From Pogona vitticeps (Eukaryota; Chordata; Lepidosauria; Squamata; Agamidae): a DNA stretch of 64,000 nucleotides. This document shows, piece by piece, positions 42,543-53,934 of this stretch; the first letter of the stretch is position 1, and each line of letters opens with the position of its first letter. The notes under the pieces are model-generated. The model was not told where the DNA came from. It saw only the letters and a program-made list of their open reading frames with translations, and did no database searches. Made by a program: the position numbers and the translations under genes. The stretch lies in contig NC_135783.1 of assembly GCF_051106095.1 (NCBI RefSeq), positions 211,750,472-211,814,471 on the forward strand, read 5' to 3'.

Positions 42543-42678
42543 CAACGGTCCCCAACCTTGGGCCTCCAGATGTTCTTGAACTTCAACTCCCAGAAATCCT
42601 GGCCATCACAGGTGGTGGTGAAGGCTTCTGGGAGTCGAAGTCCAAGAACATCTGGAGGCCCAAGGTTGGGGACCACTG
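42543..42678. mobile_element. Palindromic hAT-type MITE, 136 bp, perfect 8-bp duplication
   Basis: The arms of about 51 bp (GGTCCCCAACCTTGGGCCTC inward, and its complement at the right end) differ at only about 4 positions, with a short unpaired middle. The target duplication CTGTATAG is perfect (42535-42542 and 42679-42686). If transcribed, it would fold into one long hairpin. Confidence 0.9.
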
Positions 42679-42816
42679 CTGTATAGAGTGTGATTCCATA
42701 TTTTGACAAAATATATTCTTTGACAACAACGTTGAAAGCAAGCAATAATGGTTTCCTCTTGGCATACCATGATGCTAGAGATGGCAAGATCTATGTGATT
42801 TCTTCAGCTGAACGTG

Positions 42817-42890
42817 ATCTGTCTGTCTGTCTGTCAGTCTGTCTGTATCTATCTGCCTGCCTGCCTGCCTGCCTGCCTGTCTCTGTCTGT

Positions 42891-42953
<63 letters not shown>

Positions 42954-42955
42954 CC
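42817..42955. repeat. Compound (TGTC)n(TGCC)n microsatellite
   Basis: Mixed CTGT, CTAT and CTGC tetramers, then a long TGCC run. Frames across it on both strands are periodicity artefacts. Confidence 0.93.
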
Positions 42956-43404
42956 GAATCAAGGCTATTTGTTCATTTCTGAGGCAACCATTGGCTAGAG
43001 GAAAAGCAGGGGGGTTCACAGGGGCAGAGTTGCGTGTGTCACAGATCTCTGTGGAGATGAACATGTTAAAATAAAAAGGGCAGTGTGCAGTTCAAAGTGG
43101 TGAAAAGGGAATCAAAAGTGTCAATATATTAAAAGAAAGATGCTAAGCTGGCATCCAGGAAGGAGACTGATAGATTTACCCCCAGTGAAGAATAGGACCT
43201 CTCCTGAATGCTGCAACAGCCGTGGGTCTCTAAAGTAGGTCACTAGGCTGTAGCAGTTGCCCTTCACAAAAAAGCTTCCTTTTCCACCCTTTCTAAACTC
43301 CTTTCTGCCCCCTTTCCTTTTCCACCCCTTCTAAACTTCCGGGGCGGTGGGACTCGTTAGCCTTTCTGTCAAAGAAAAAAAAAACTTTCTTCTGGCAAGG
43401 AAAA
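42956..43404. other. No recognisable gene; short direct repeat
   Basis: CCTTTTCCACCC and TTCTAAACT recur about 36 bp apart near 43279 and 43315. Otherwise nothing recognised. Confidence 0.4.
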
Positions 43405-43628
43405 CCATTGAATGAGACCAGGGAATATGGTGTTGGCTTTGTGGATAGAAAAACTCTGCTAAGATTCATTGTTCCACCTACTGTGGGGAGTGAAAGAATC
43501 CTGTCTCTGCAGCTCATCAGCTGCAGAGCTCATCAGCAGGACCGGTCATCCTCATTAGTGCATATGCACCAACACTGTCATTTACAACAGAAGTCAAAGA
43601 CAAATTCTATGATGATCTGGCAGCTACT

Positions 43629-43868
43629 ATGAAAAAAATCCCCAAGAGTGAGCCGCTGTTCATTTTCGGAGACTTTAATGCTAGAGTTGGTGCTGATCAC
43701 AACTCTTGGCCCACTTGTCTAGGCTGGTTTGGCATTGGAAAAATGAACGGACATGGCCAAAGCTTGCTGGAGTTTTGCTGTTATTATGGTCTTTGTGTCA
43801 GCAACACATTCTTTAATACAAAACTTGGAGACATCCAAGATCCAAGCATTGGCATCAGCTCAATTTGA
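43629..43868 (+). pseudogene. LINE endonuclease fragment
   Basis: Reads KSEPLFIFGDFNARVGADHNS, then WFGIGKMNGHGQSLLEFCC and CVSNTFFNTK. GDFNARVG contains the catalytic Asp-x-Asn of APE-type LINE endonucleases. The frame ends soon after, and a DHSLVCSRV remnant of the final Asp-His motif lies farther on (about 43938-43966) in another frame. It is part of the decayed LINE at 43405-46553. Confidence 0.75.
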
Positions 43869-44050
43869 TCCTCACTAGACGCTCTAGCCTTCCTAGTATT
43901 ACGACCACACACAGTTATCAGGGTGCTGATTGTGATACTGATCACTCCCTGGTGTGTAGCAGAGTAAACTGGGGAATAAAGAGATGGTATCACATGAAAA
44001 AGGAAGGATGACCACGTACTGACATCATCAAGACTCACGATCAGAGAAAA

Positions 44051-44716
44051 GTGGAGGAATTTGCCCAAGCGCTTGAGGAAACTCTTCCAGGCCCAGCTGA
44101 TGCAAATGCACCTGAACAATGGGAACATTTGAAGAATGCTGATTGTAACACTGCCTTGTCCACATTTGGCAAGAAGACCAAAAAGATGGCTGACTGGTTT
44201 GAAGCCCATTCAGAGAAGTTGATGCTAGCCATCGAAGAAAAGAGGAGAGCTCTAGCAGCATATAAAGCCTGTCCTAGTGAGTACAATTTGCAGGTTCTTC
44301 GAATTGCTCGTAGCAAAGTCCAACAGACTGCCTGGAGATGTTCTAACGATTATTGCCTTCAGATCTGCTCTCAGATACAGAGAGCAGTGGACACAGGTAA
44401 CATCGAGGGAATGTATGACAGTATCAAGCAGGCTTTAGGTCCAATACAGAAGAAATCAGCTCCTGCAGATGTGATTATCAAGGACCGAGTACAGCAGATG
44501 GAACGCTGGGTGCAGCACTATTCTGAGCTATATTCTAGAAAGTTGGACAGCGAACCAACTTTAGCAGAAATAAAAGCCGCCTTGGATTCCATTGCCTCTG
44601 GCAAGGCACCTGGGAAGGATAACATCCCTGTTGAATTGCTGAAGAGATCATCACCACTGAGCTGTATGAAATATTTTGTCTTTGCTGGAGGGAAGGTGGA
44701 GTACCACAGGACATGA
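44051..44716 (+). pseudogene. LINE linker and start of reverse transcriptase
   Basis: A 221-codon open stretch. It begins with the charged region between endonuclease and RT (EEKRRALAAYKACPSEYN, RRALAAY-type words), then the approach to RT (MERWVQHYSELYSRKLD), then the RT finger motif SGKAPGKDNIPVELLK. The last 20 or so residues are out of the original frame (relatives continue ...LLEEIITTELY-like). It is open by luck within a decayed element and has no function of its own. Confidence 0.7.
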
Positions 44717-45293
44717 AGGATGCAAACATCGTCACATTGTATAAGAACAACGGTGACAGAGGCGACTGCACTAACTACTGTGGCATCTCTCTTCTCAGTG
44801 TTGTCGGAAAACTGCTTGCCCTTGTTGTGCTGAAGAGGCTCGAGGTGTTTGCAGACAGAGTCTATCCAAAATCACAGTGTGGATTTTGAGCTAATAGATC
44901 CAGCATTGACATAGTATTCTCGCTCAGACAGTTGCTACTCTTTGTGGCCCTCATAGATCTTACAAAAGCCTTTGATCTGATTAGCAGGTACGGCCTTTTT
45001 AAAATACTTCCCAAGACTGGATGTCCACCTTGACTCCTTAACATCATCAGGTCCTTTCATGAGGAAATGAAGGGCACTGTAGTTTTTGATGGCTCAACAT
45101 CAGATCCCTTTGACATCTGAAGCAGAGTGAAACAGGGCTGTGTCGTAACGCCGACTGTTTGGGATATTTTTGCCATCATGCTGAAGCATGCTTTTGGAAC
45201 TGCAACAGAATGCATCTATCTCCAGACTAGATCAGATGGAAAGCTCTTTAATCTCTCTAGATTGGGGCGAAGACCAAAGTCCAGCTGAAATGC

Positions 45294-45727
45294 ATGAGCG
45301 ACTTCCTCTTCACCTGTGATGCAGTTGTTGTTGCCCATTCTGCTGAAGACCTTCAACAACTTATGAATCATTTTAGCAAGGCTGGCCAAGATTTTGGGTT
45401 AACGATCAGCCTGAAGAAAACACAAGTCATGGGCCAGGGTGTGGACCTGCCTCCCTCTATTACCATATCTACAAAAGAATTGGAGGTTGTTCATGATTTT
45501 GTGTACCTTGGCTCAATGATCTCTGACATTCTCTCTCTAGATGTCGAACTGGATAAACATATTGGCAAAGCAGCTACCATGTTCTCTAGACTCACAAAGG
45601 GAGTGTGGCTTAACAAGAAACTGATGGCATATACCAAGATCCAAGTCTATAGAGCCTGTGTTCTGAGTACACTTCTATACTGCAGTGAGTCCTGGACCCT
45701 TTGTGCACAGCAGGAGAGGAAGTTGAA
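45294..45727 (+). pseudogene. LINE reverse transcriptase C-terminal part, active site lost
   Basis: Reads LFTCDAVVVAHSAEDLQQLM where relatives have a YADD/FADD-type motif, so the catalytic aspartates are gone. Then come FGLTISLKKTQVM, VHDFVYLGSMISD (thumb) and VLSTLLYCSESWTL. The SINE at 45728 interrupts it right after the ERKLKS region. The LINE resumes at 45970 with NTFHMCCL-type coding. Confidence 0.78.
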
Positions 45728-45969
45728 GAGCCTCGTGGCACAGTGGTTAAACCACTGTACTGCAGCCAAAACTGTGCTCACAACTTGGGGTTCTATCCCA
45801 GGTAGCTGGCTCAAGGTTGACTCAGCCTTCTATCCTTCCGAGGTCGGTAAAATGAGTACCCAGCTAACTGGGGGGGGGGGGGCAATGTGTAGCCTGCATA
45901 ATTAACTTGTAAACTTCCCAGAGAGCGCTTGAAGCACTATGGGGCGGTATATAAGCAGCACACTTTGTT
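45728..45969 (+). mobile_element. tRNA-type SINE inserted in a LINE, 5-bp duplication
   Basis: The head GAGCCTCGTGGCACAGTGG carries an A-box-like word, and GGTTCTATCCC is the B box. Then CCTTCCGAGGTCGGTAAAATG, a G run, AATTAACTTGTAAACTTCC and the tail CACTATGGGGCGGTATATAA. TTGAA is repeated at 45723-45727 and 45970-45974, and removing the SINE restores the LINE reading ERKLNTFH. The tail resembles CR1/L2-type ends. Confidence 0.88.
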
Positions 45970-46674
45970 TTGAACACATTCCATATGTGCTGTCTCTGAT
46001 GCATTTTTTGGTATCACCTGGCAGGACAAAGTTCCAAACAGAGTAGATCTGGAATGAGCTGGAATTTTTAGCATATATACATTACTGAAACAGCGACATC
46101 TATGTTGGCTCGAGCATGTCATGAAAATGGCTGATGGATGGATTACAAAAGGATCTCCTGTATGGAGAATTAGTCCAGGGAAAGCACCCCAGAGGGAGAC
46201 CACAGCTGCAATAGAAGGATATCTGCCAGTGGGATCTGAAGGCCTTGGGAATGGACCTCAACAGATGGGAAACCTTGACATCTGAGTGTCCAGCCTGGAG
46301 GCAGGTGGTGCAGCATGGCCTCTCCCAATTTGAAGAGACACTTGTCCAGCAGGCGGAGGCAAAGAGGCAGTCCTGAAAGCAGCAAAATCAGGGAGCTGGA
46401 CAGGGGACAGATGGTATTTATCTTCAGTGTGGAAGGGATTGTCACTCTTGAATTGGCCTTCTCAGCCACACTAGACGCTGTTCCAAGACTTCTGTTCAGA
46501 GCATGTTGCCATAGTCTCTTGAGACTGAAGGTTGCCTACTACTACAATGTATTGTCAGGGATTTCTGTTGGTGTCACATATAGTTTGTGCTTTGCAAGCT
46601 TGAATTCCTCCCTACACAAGCACTTTCATTTAAAAACTTTATTAGGACTCAGTGCATATGTAGATGAATAATAG

Positions 46675-46920
46675 GGGCCTAGTGGTGCAGTGGTTAAATT
46701 ACAGTTCTGCATTCAAGACTCTGCATGACCTGAGTTTGATCCTAACAGGCAGCTGGCTGAAAGTAGATTCAGCTTTCCATCCTTCTGAGGTTGGTAAATG
46801 GAGTCCCCAGCTCGCTTGGGGGGGATGTGTAGCCTGCATAATTAAATTGTAAAGCACCTAAAGTGTGTTTTAAACACGATGGGGTGGTAAATAAGCAACA
46901 CATTTTGCTTTGCTTTGCAT
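46675..46920 (+). mobile_element. tRNA-type SINE, same family as 45728
   Basis: Head GGGGCCTAGTGGTGCAGTGG, body CCATCCTTCTGAGGTTGG, AAATTGTAAAGCACC, tail ACGATGGGGTGGTAAATAAG with a (TTTGC)n end. It is more diverged in the head than the 45728 copy. Confidence 0.85.
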
Positions 46921-46943
46921 AGGTTAGGTTAGGTTAGGTTAGG
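46921..46943. repeat. (AGGTT)n short array
   Basis: Four to five AGGTT (TTAGG-type) units between a SINE tail and an antisense LINE tail. The motif is part of the LINE end (GGTTAGGCATCC), so it is a tail expansion and not a telomere. Confidence 0.75.
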
Positions 46944-46985
46944 CATCCTTCAGTCTCGAAAGACTATGGTGTCGTGCTCTGTATG
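46937..46985 (-). repeat. LINE 3' tail, antisense (same family as 43405-46553)
   Basis: TTAGGCATCCTTCAGTCTCG and AAAGACTATGGTGTCGTG are the reverse complement of the CATAGTCTCTTGAGACTGAAG-type end at 46508-46545. Confidence 0.65.
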
Positions 46986-47435
46986 CTTTGCATTCCTGAG
47001 TGGATTTTGAGTGATTTGCTCTAGGACACTAGAGTTTGACTTTTTGCCCTTCATGTCTGCAATTGCCATAGACTAGTTTCTCTTGTTTGTGTGGTGGTGC
47101 CACTGAGAAAGCTCGTAAAAGTTGCCTTTTGCTCCTCTTGTTCTCTGGGCTGGAGTGGACAAATAATACTGTCAGAAATAATTCTGAAGCTATTGGGTCA
47201 ACCTCTGCCCCCACCATCTCAGAGCCATTTGGTTTCTCTCATTTTTAGGACTGTCTCTCCCCCCCGCCCCCCGAAACGCAAATGCAAGCAGAGACCTGGA
47301 TGGAGAAGTCTTCAAGTGTCTCCAAAAAGCACGGGGTGAGTTGGTACAAAACTAGGTGCCTTTATCCAGGCATGGACAGGGCTTTGAGGAAGTGCAGATT
47401 CCCCCATTTGCAGCTGCACTGCATGCAAATCCATG
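46986..47435. other. No recognisable gene or repeat
   Basis: Nothing recognised; a C/G-rich run near 47260. Confidence 0.45.
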
Positions 47436-47443
47436 CTCCAGAG

Positions 47444-47650
47444 CAGCCATTCTAAATCCTTTTTTGTTGTTGTTGTTTTGGCCATGGAGCTCTTAGGAGC
47501 TCTTCCCATGTTCCAGGGCCCCCCGTCAACCAAGGATACAACACAGATAGATGAACAGAGGAACAGAATACAAAATGTTTCAGTCTGTGGCCCCCTTCGA
47601 ATGTGCCGGGGGCCGTAGAGGGTCATGTGGCCCCCCACTGAGAATGGCTA
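47444..47650. mobile_element. hAT-type MITE, 207 bp
   Basis: Ends CAGCCATTCTAAATCC and ACTGAGAATGGCTA are inverted. Flanks CTCCAGAG (47436-47443) and CTCCAAAG (47651-47658) form a 7-of-8 target duplication. The body has GGCCCCC/GGGGGCC words and no coding. Confidence 0.75.
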
Positions 47651-47658
47651 CTCCAAAG

Positions 47659-50344
47659 AACCTACGAGTTTCATATCTAAGCTGAGGAAAGGATCACAAT
47701 GATGTATACATAGAAGCAAAAGGTCTGAAGAAATCAGAAACAGGCTTGGGTGGGCTCCATGACATTTGGTATACATTGCTGCTCATAAACACATAGAAAC
47801 AACCTATCGACACATAACTCCTTTTTGAATTCTGTAGCCTCTTCTCTTCGCATGCCTTTGTGATTTACATTTTTGTGGCTGCTCATGCTAGATAGAAGCA
47901 GGGTTTGGGCTTGTGGTTAACAGGCCTGTTTTTGATGGCTTTGCAAAGCTGAAGGGTGAGACCTTCGGTGGGAAAGCCCACTGGGGATAAGAAATATGAT
48001 GGAGATTGTTAGGTTTCAGGGGTTCATAGTTGTCTTGGGATAAATCCAATGTTGACTCCTCAGGGCCTGGTTCCAAACCATGGTTTCCCTTTCCAGACCA
48101 ATTAACAGGATGCTATTCTTCTTGCTGAAAAAGTGCCACCCAAAAGGAAATAACAGGATCAGGCTCCATCAGTCAGGAGCCCACAGTTCTACCCTACGGA
48201 ATGAAACATGGAGTCAGCAATGAATTTCGGAAGAGGTGCATGTTGCATCTCCAGAGTCCTTGGCCGAATTACCAAAAGTGGGATTATACATTCCCATTTA
48301 CATTGCTATCCTCTGGACAGTCCAAACACTTTTGGGTAGAGACACCTTCAAGCGGCTTGCTTGCTGGCTTCCAGGGCAGCATCCGTCTGATAAAAGATGC
48401 TTTATTTTCCCCAAGCCCTCCAGATGCTATGAGATATCTGCTCTTGAGGTCAGTGAGGGTTTTTAAACAGCCCTTGGAATGTGCCAAACATTTTGTGCTG
48501 ATCTGCACACACCCTGGAATGTTTGAAAGGGGGGAAAAAAGGAAGGGGAAAAAAATAAAACGAACCCTTCAGCCTTTATTTCCACAAGAATGTCTGTTTA
48601 TTTTGCTTGGTTCTCCTGAAGTCCACCCACTGGGTGGTTTGAGGAAAAAACAACTTGAGTTATGAAGGTGTATCTGCTGAAAGAGCATTCTCCTCTAGGG
48701 CTCAGATTCAACCTTATAAACATTTTTAAGGATAGCCTACTTCTTGAATGTTTCAGCGACCAGCATACGTAGCTACCCTTTTAACTTTGCAAATAGAAAT
48801 AAAGAAACCCAGGCATATGTCTCTACACAAATGCCATTAATAATCACATTTCTGTTTGCTGCAGTTTCTCATAGCAAGGATTTCTGAGGCCAGGTTCTAA
48901 TTATACTGCATATCTACAGACAGCAAGATGAGCTATGTCAGGAGGACACCCTCAGGGCGTTGTATTTATTGCATAGGCTCAGAAACAACGCAGGGAAGAA
49001 AATAAATACTGAGACCAGACTCTATGGCGGGGGTGGGGTGGTGGTGGCAATATTTGATGTTCTCAAGGTTCTCAGTGAAGTGTAGGCCAACAGCATTCTG
49101 GTGACCTGTGTTATCCTGTTAATGATTAAACAGATGGCTATCAGTCTGATGGGAAAAACAGCAAAGGAAAAGCTGCAAAGTGTTATCAGTTAAGTAATCC
49201 TTCTGTTCCTGTATGGAACCTATTGATACATTTGTTCAATGTTGAATAGTTCTAATGTTTTTTTTTAATGCTCTTGATTTTAGATAACTTGCACACACTT
49301 CACAGGGCCCAACAAGGACCAGCCTAGAAGAACGTTCTCCTCTCCTTCTGTATGAGAGACGCTGAGGGTGCAGCCAATACTTGCATGTTTTTTATTTGTA
49401 TCAAAAATAATTACAGGGGTTATCCCCCCCCCAAAAAAGAGAAATCTAATGTCTGATTAATCTTGGGCTTCTTTTTAATTTTCATTGGTATATGTAACTG
49501 ATTAGTTGACTTCATTTTGTTCATTACTGTGAGGTAATATGGTAGTTTTCACATCTTTTGTTTTCAGGGCAACCTTTCCTGTCTGTCATTCCCTCTTGGT
49601 TGCAATAGATTTTTTGGAAGCACTCTTAAGACTCACCCAAGGCCATTGGATCTGTTTCTCCAGATAATCTGAGAGTCCACCCTAAAATAAGCCCAGACCA
49701 TCCTTAAATAACCTCATTACAGAAGAAATAATGACAGATGTGCTGGCTTTCAGGAAACTTGTCATTGATCTTCTTCAGTCATTTGAAATGCATAGGTTTC
49801 CAGAAAGTTGACTTCTTGACTTGCAGCAATCCACTATAAGTTATGCCACTGGATTTATTGTGGCAGATGTACTGTAAGTAATAGGATTCTGGCCATTGGG
49901 CTCAAGAATGTTATCATACTTATTTTTATCCCTGCCCTTTTACTAACTCATCTCTTCCCTTCTCACATAGTTTTCTACTTGTCTCTCTGTCTGACTATCC
50001 ACCTTTCCATTGGCATTGAATTATTAAATATATACTAGTTCTTGAATCCTGGTGGGAAATACGTATGTACATGAGACAAGACATCCTATCAAAAGGGAAA
50101 TATGTATACAAGTATACGTGTTGTGAAACTGTAGCTAACATGAGCAAGGGGTTTTACATTTTCATGCACAAAAAAGAGATGCTGTACTTTAAGCTATGCA
50201 TTTTTTTAAAAAAAAGACAAAGTAACATTTTGATCTAGATGAAAGCGTTGGATATGTTTGTTCTGTTTGATATGTGGAGTGGAGTCCACATAAGTGTTTA
50301 CAGCTAGGATGGGGAGCTTATATCCCAAGACAGCATTTGATGTA
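47659..50344. other. No recognisable gene or repeat
   Basis: About 2.7 kb. A 154-codon frame at 48201-48665 overlaps other frames on both strands and has no motif, so it is not called. The stretch 48880-49020 is repeat-free and compact. Confidence 0.4.
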
Positions 50345-50590
50345 AAGTAAAGCAAAGCAAAATGTGCTGCTTATATACCGTTGTGTAGTGCTTAAAGCTT
50401 TCTCTGGCTGGTTCACAATTTAATTATTCAGACTACGCACTGGCCCCTAGCAAGCTGGGTACTCAATGTACCAACTTTGGAAGGATGGAGGGTTGAGTCA
50501 ACCTCGAGCCGGATACCTGAGCCCATTGCAATCAATCTCAGGCTGTGAGCTGAGTCTTCACTGCACCACTGCAGTGTAGCCACCGTGGCA
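50345..50590 (-). mobile_element. tRNA-type SINE, antisense
   Basis: The minus strand gives GTGGTGCAGTGAAGACTCAG (head), GGTATCCGGCTCGAGGTTG, CCATCCTTCCAAAGTTGG and a TATATAAGCAGCACATTTTG tail: same family as 45728, in reverse. Confidence 0.82.
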
Positions 50591-51680
50591 TAAATGCTAA
50601 AGAGAGAAGCCCTTTTCTGGTGTGGGAGAAGCCTGGTTTCTCAACAAACTTAGAGGAGAGCACCTAGTTTTGCTCTCTCCGTTCTCTTTTCTGTATTCAT
50701 TTGTCAAGGAATTTGGAGAGGTTCCTATTCCCACTGAGATGCTTCCTTCAAGCAAGGATATCTGAGAAAATCAGAATGTTTACCTGCATGTCTTTTCAGG
50801 CTTGTCAGTGAATGTGTGAGGAATACCTAGAACTCCTAATGTCACATTTTAAATGGAGCTTGTGTTACTCATTATTTTTTTGGCACCCACTTTCCCATGA
50901 TTATTACTGTTCTGCCTACTGTACAAGTGCAAGCTGACAGCAGTGACACCATGTGGCATGAAAAACATTTCATATGGTGGCTCCTCTCATACATTTTCTG
51001 TGCTGAAACATTTGTTTCAGTGTTCCTTCAAATTGTGAGATTTATGTTAAACTGCAGCCATGTGTGCAGGAGCAACTAACATCAAATGGTCTTAAAACTA
51101 TTGATAATTACTGGTACTGTATGAGGGTGGCGGATACATGCATAAGAAAACTTTGTCATGGAAGAATAGGAAAAGAAAGGCATTTGTATTAATTGTTCCT
51201 GTAAATACACACATACACAAATGAATCCTGTTCATAGTATATTTCCTTATTTCAGCATTAGGATGCCCAGTTTTTCAGCGACTCATTTCTCTCAAATGTG
51301 TTTAATTAAATGACTAGCAAAGACAAGAGAAAAGAGAGTTCTCTAAACTGGTAAGGAAAATGTACAGAGACCTGTTCAAAAGTTTATTGGGACAAGTCAT
51401 TAAAGGTGTATAAAAATTAGCCAGGGCATAATATATTTTATGAACATTTTCCAGTGGGTTTTTAAGGAGGCTTTTGGAAGTGCACAATTCAAAGCTAGTT
51501 TCAGCAGCATACTGTACTTTTTTCCTTAAGAACAAAGAAGGAAAGAGATGGCACAGATAATGACAGCAAAGAACAGAGATGGTTTATTTTAATTTATCTG
51601 GAAATGTCTAGTTCTGCTATGAAGACATGAAGATTCCCAAAGCACCCTATAATGAATTGAAAATGAAATGCAAAAAATTG
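50591..51680. other. No recognisable gene or repeat
   Basis: Nothing recognised. Confidence 0.5.
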
Positions 51681-51822
51681 TTAGATAGCTCAGCAGTTCA
51701 GGAATCTGACCGCCAAACCAGAAGTTGGGAGTTCAATTCCCCACTGTACCTCCCCGATAGGGCCTTGATTTGATCATCCATAGGGTCTCTTCCAGCTCTG
51801 CAGTTCTAAGATGATGATAATG
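51681..51822 (+). mobile_element. tRNA-derived SINE with CR1-type tail, second copy
   Basis: A box TAGCTCAGCAG, B-box-like GTTCAATTCC, tail GATCATCCATAGGGTCTC, then TTCCAGCTCTGCAGTTC and a (GATGAT)n end. Same family as 19085. It is not a working tRNA gene. Confidence 0.82.
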
Positions 51823-53026
51823 ATGATGAAATCATAACAGCAAAATACGGATGAGTGGGACTTACTTCTGCATAGACATGTGCAAGGGTATGATGTGAAA
51901 GAGCCCTGTTACCCCTCTCCCAAATGCATGCAGACTACGTAAACCAGAGGCACCGTTACTTCAAGGATCTGCCAGCTGGCCGTGTTAGCTAAGCAACTCA
52001 GGGGAGTTGTAGAACTGTAAAGATTATAGACTCTGATACAGACCTTAGGTGAAAATCCCAATGCTCACAGGTCACACGTGGCCTTTATTTCATGTGGAAT
52101 GGTACAGCAAGAGAGAGACAGATACGAAAAGAGGGTGATGTGCAATCCCACAAATGCTGCAATTACATGCCAAGACGAACTGCTTATTGTGCTAGCATTA
52201 GCCTTTAGGGCCCTAAGTATTTTATGACTCAATTAGTTTTAAGATCATCACTGGAAGCTCTGCTTTCTGGTTTGCCAGTGAAGGCTGCCAGTTAGAAAGT
52301 AATAGGAGATGAGAATCTTTTTTGGGATGACTGCTTATCTTTTGATTGGCTTCCCCATGGGAGCATGCATGGCTCCCTCTTTGCTGGCTTTTAGGAAGAT
52401 TTTAGATGCTGCTTTATTCCATTTGCTTCTGGCTAATTGCAGTACATTGTGCTTTAAACTACTGCTGCCATTTTCATTTCTTTCTTTTTTTGTTTTAATT
52501 ATCATTGCGTCAAATATCGTTTTCGGGTTTGGCTATGTACTGTAAAGAAAATCCCAGCCTACCTTGTGAAGCCTTTCCTCTCAAAAGGTGATTGTAGAGT
52601 GATTAAATAACAAAAATAAACAAACAATGCATATAAAACAAAGTTAGAATCAAGACCTACAGGCACGATCCTAGTTCTCTCTCTTTTTGTGTTCATTTCT
52701 TCACTGGCTGAATGCCTGCGCAAGGCTCTTGTCACCAGAAATAAAATCACACAAGTCTGCATAGAGGGGAAAAATGTGATGTTTCCTTCCAAAAACATGA
52801 TCATCATTTCTGTGTGAGCCTCAGACATTTTTTTCCAATCTGAAGTGGTAGATTAAAATGTCGTATGCGTAGACTCTTTGCTTTGGTCCAGAGCTCTGTT
52901 TGAAATGACACATAATGATGGAAGTCAGAGGCACAAATTCTTTCATCCCAGAATCTGCAAATGATAACAGGACTGCTTCCTTGTGAGGTTGACTGTGGCT
53001 TATGTTCAGAGCCAGGCCTAGTGTTC
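51823..53026. other. No recognisable gene or repeat
   Basis: Unique-looking DNA; 52140-52330 is repeat-free and compact. Confidence 0.45.
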
Positions 53027-53470
53027 ACAGAATCATAGAATAATGGAGTTGGAAGGTGCCATTGAGTTATAAGGGGACCATTGGGTCCAACCCCCCCCCT
53101 CATTACAGTAAGTGCAGTAATCCAAATCAAAGTTTATCTGACAGATGCTTGTCTAATTGATGCCTCCAGTGTTGGAGAACTCACCACCTCCCAAGGTAAT
53201 TGGTCCCATTGCTGTACTGCTCTAACAATTAGGAAGTTTTTTCTGATACTCAGATCCTTATGCTCCTTTGTATAACAATCTTTCAAGTATTTGAAGACTG
53301 CTATGATATCTCCCCTCAGACTTCTTTTCTTATGCCCAATTCTTTCAGTCTGTCCTCATAGAGTTTGGTTTTCAGTCCCCTGAGTATCCTTGTGGCCCTC
53401 CTATGAACTTGTTCCTGTTTGTTGGCATCCTTTAGTACTCAAGATGAGACCTAACCAGTACCAAATAGAG
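53027..53470 (-). mobile_element. CR1-type LINE 3' region, antisense
   Basis: Starts (plus strand) with CACAGAATCATAGAATAATGG then AGTTGGAAGGTGCCATTG and GGGTCCAACCCCCC, the hallmark antisense CR1 end. It continues through ACTCACCACCTCCCAAGG, ATTAGGAAGTTTTTTCTGAT and CCTTGTGGCCCTCCTATGAA. It is 5' truncated and diverged. Confidence 0.85.
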
Positions 53471-53934
53471 GGGAGCTACTGCTTTATATGTGATCTACAA
53501 CAACTCCAGCTCAGAATCACTGGAGAGGTAAGCCAATTCAGTGGCATGCTACTGACAAATTGGTTTTTAAAAATTGCAGCTTTCCTGTGCTTCCCAGTGG
53601 AGGAGGAGATGAGGGGGATACAGATGGGGGATTTTTTTTTCTGTTCCCACCTCCCTTTAAAGGGAGTGATGGACTAAACAGGGTAGTTTGAGGTGCAGTG
53701 TGATTTCCTACCCTGAAACCATCTGATCTTTGTGTGTGGTTGGAAGAAGCCACCCCAAATGGCATACCATAACTCAAAGCGATCCTATTTTACCTTATCC
53801 AGCCTGGGACAACTGGCTGTCTAGTCACATCAGGCATCCAATGTCCTAAGAAAGATGACATGTTTTAATAAAAGAAAACCACGTATCTAAATATGATTAT
53901 CTAAATAGACCACATCTCCATCAGTGAGCCTGTC
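53471..53934. other. No recognisable gene or repeat
   Basis: Nothing recognised. Confidence 0.45.

Larger units (their letters stand above)
43405..46553 (+). mobile_element. RTE-type LINE of another lineage (RTE-X-like, tentative), split by a SINE
   Basis: An APE-type endonuclease piece (GVGFVDRKTLL, then PLFIFGDFNARVGADH) is followed by linker and reverse transcriptase pieces: SGKAPGKDNIPVELL, YCGISLLSVVGKLLA, FVALIDLTKAFDL, RVKQGCVVTPTVW. The 3' end CATAGTCTCTTGAGACTGAAG then GTTGCCTACTACTAC is its tail. The wording differs clearly from BovB. The copy is near full length but old, with many stops and frame changes. A SINE (45728-45969) inserted near the end of the RT region. The family name is from memory and uncertain. 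Confidence 0.8.

Noticed and set aside
46921-46943. Interstitial telomere
   Set aside because: Vertebrate telomeres are TTAGGG; this is a five-base motif inside a LINE tail.
48201-48665. 154-codon frame
   Set aside because: No recognisable motif, overlapping frames on both strands, and no splice or promoter context.
52559-53130. Antisense frames of 89 and 108 codons
   Set aside because: No motif; the second one runs into an antisense CR1 remnant and is explained by it in part.
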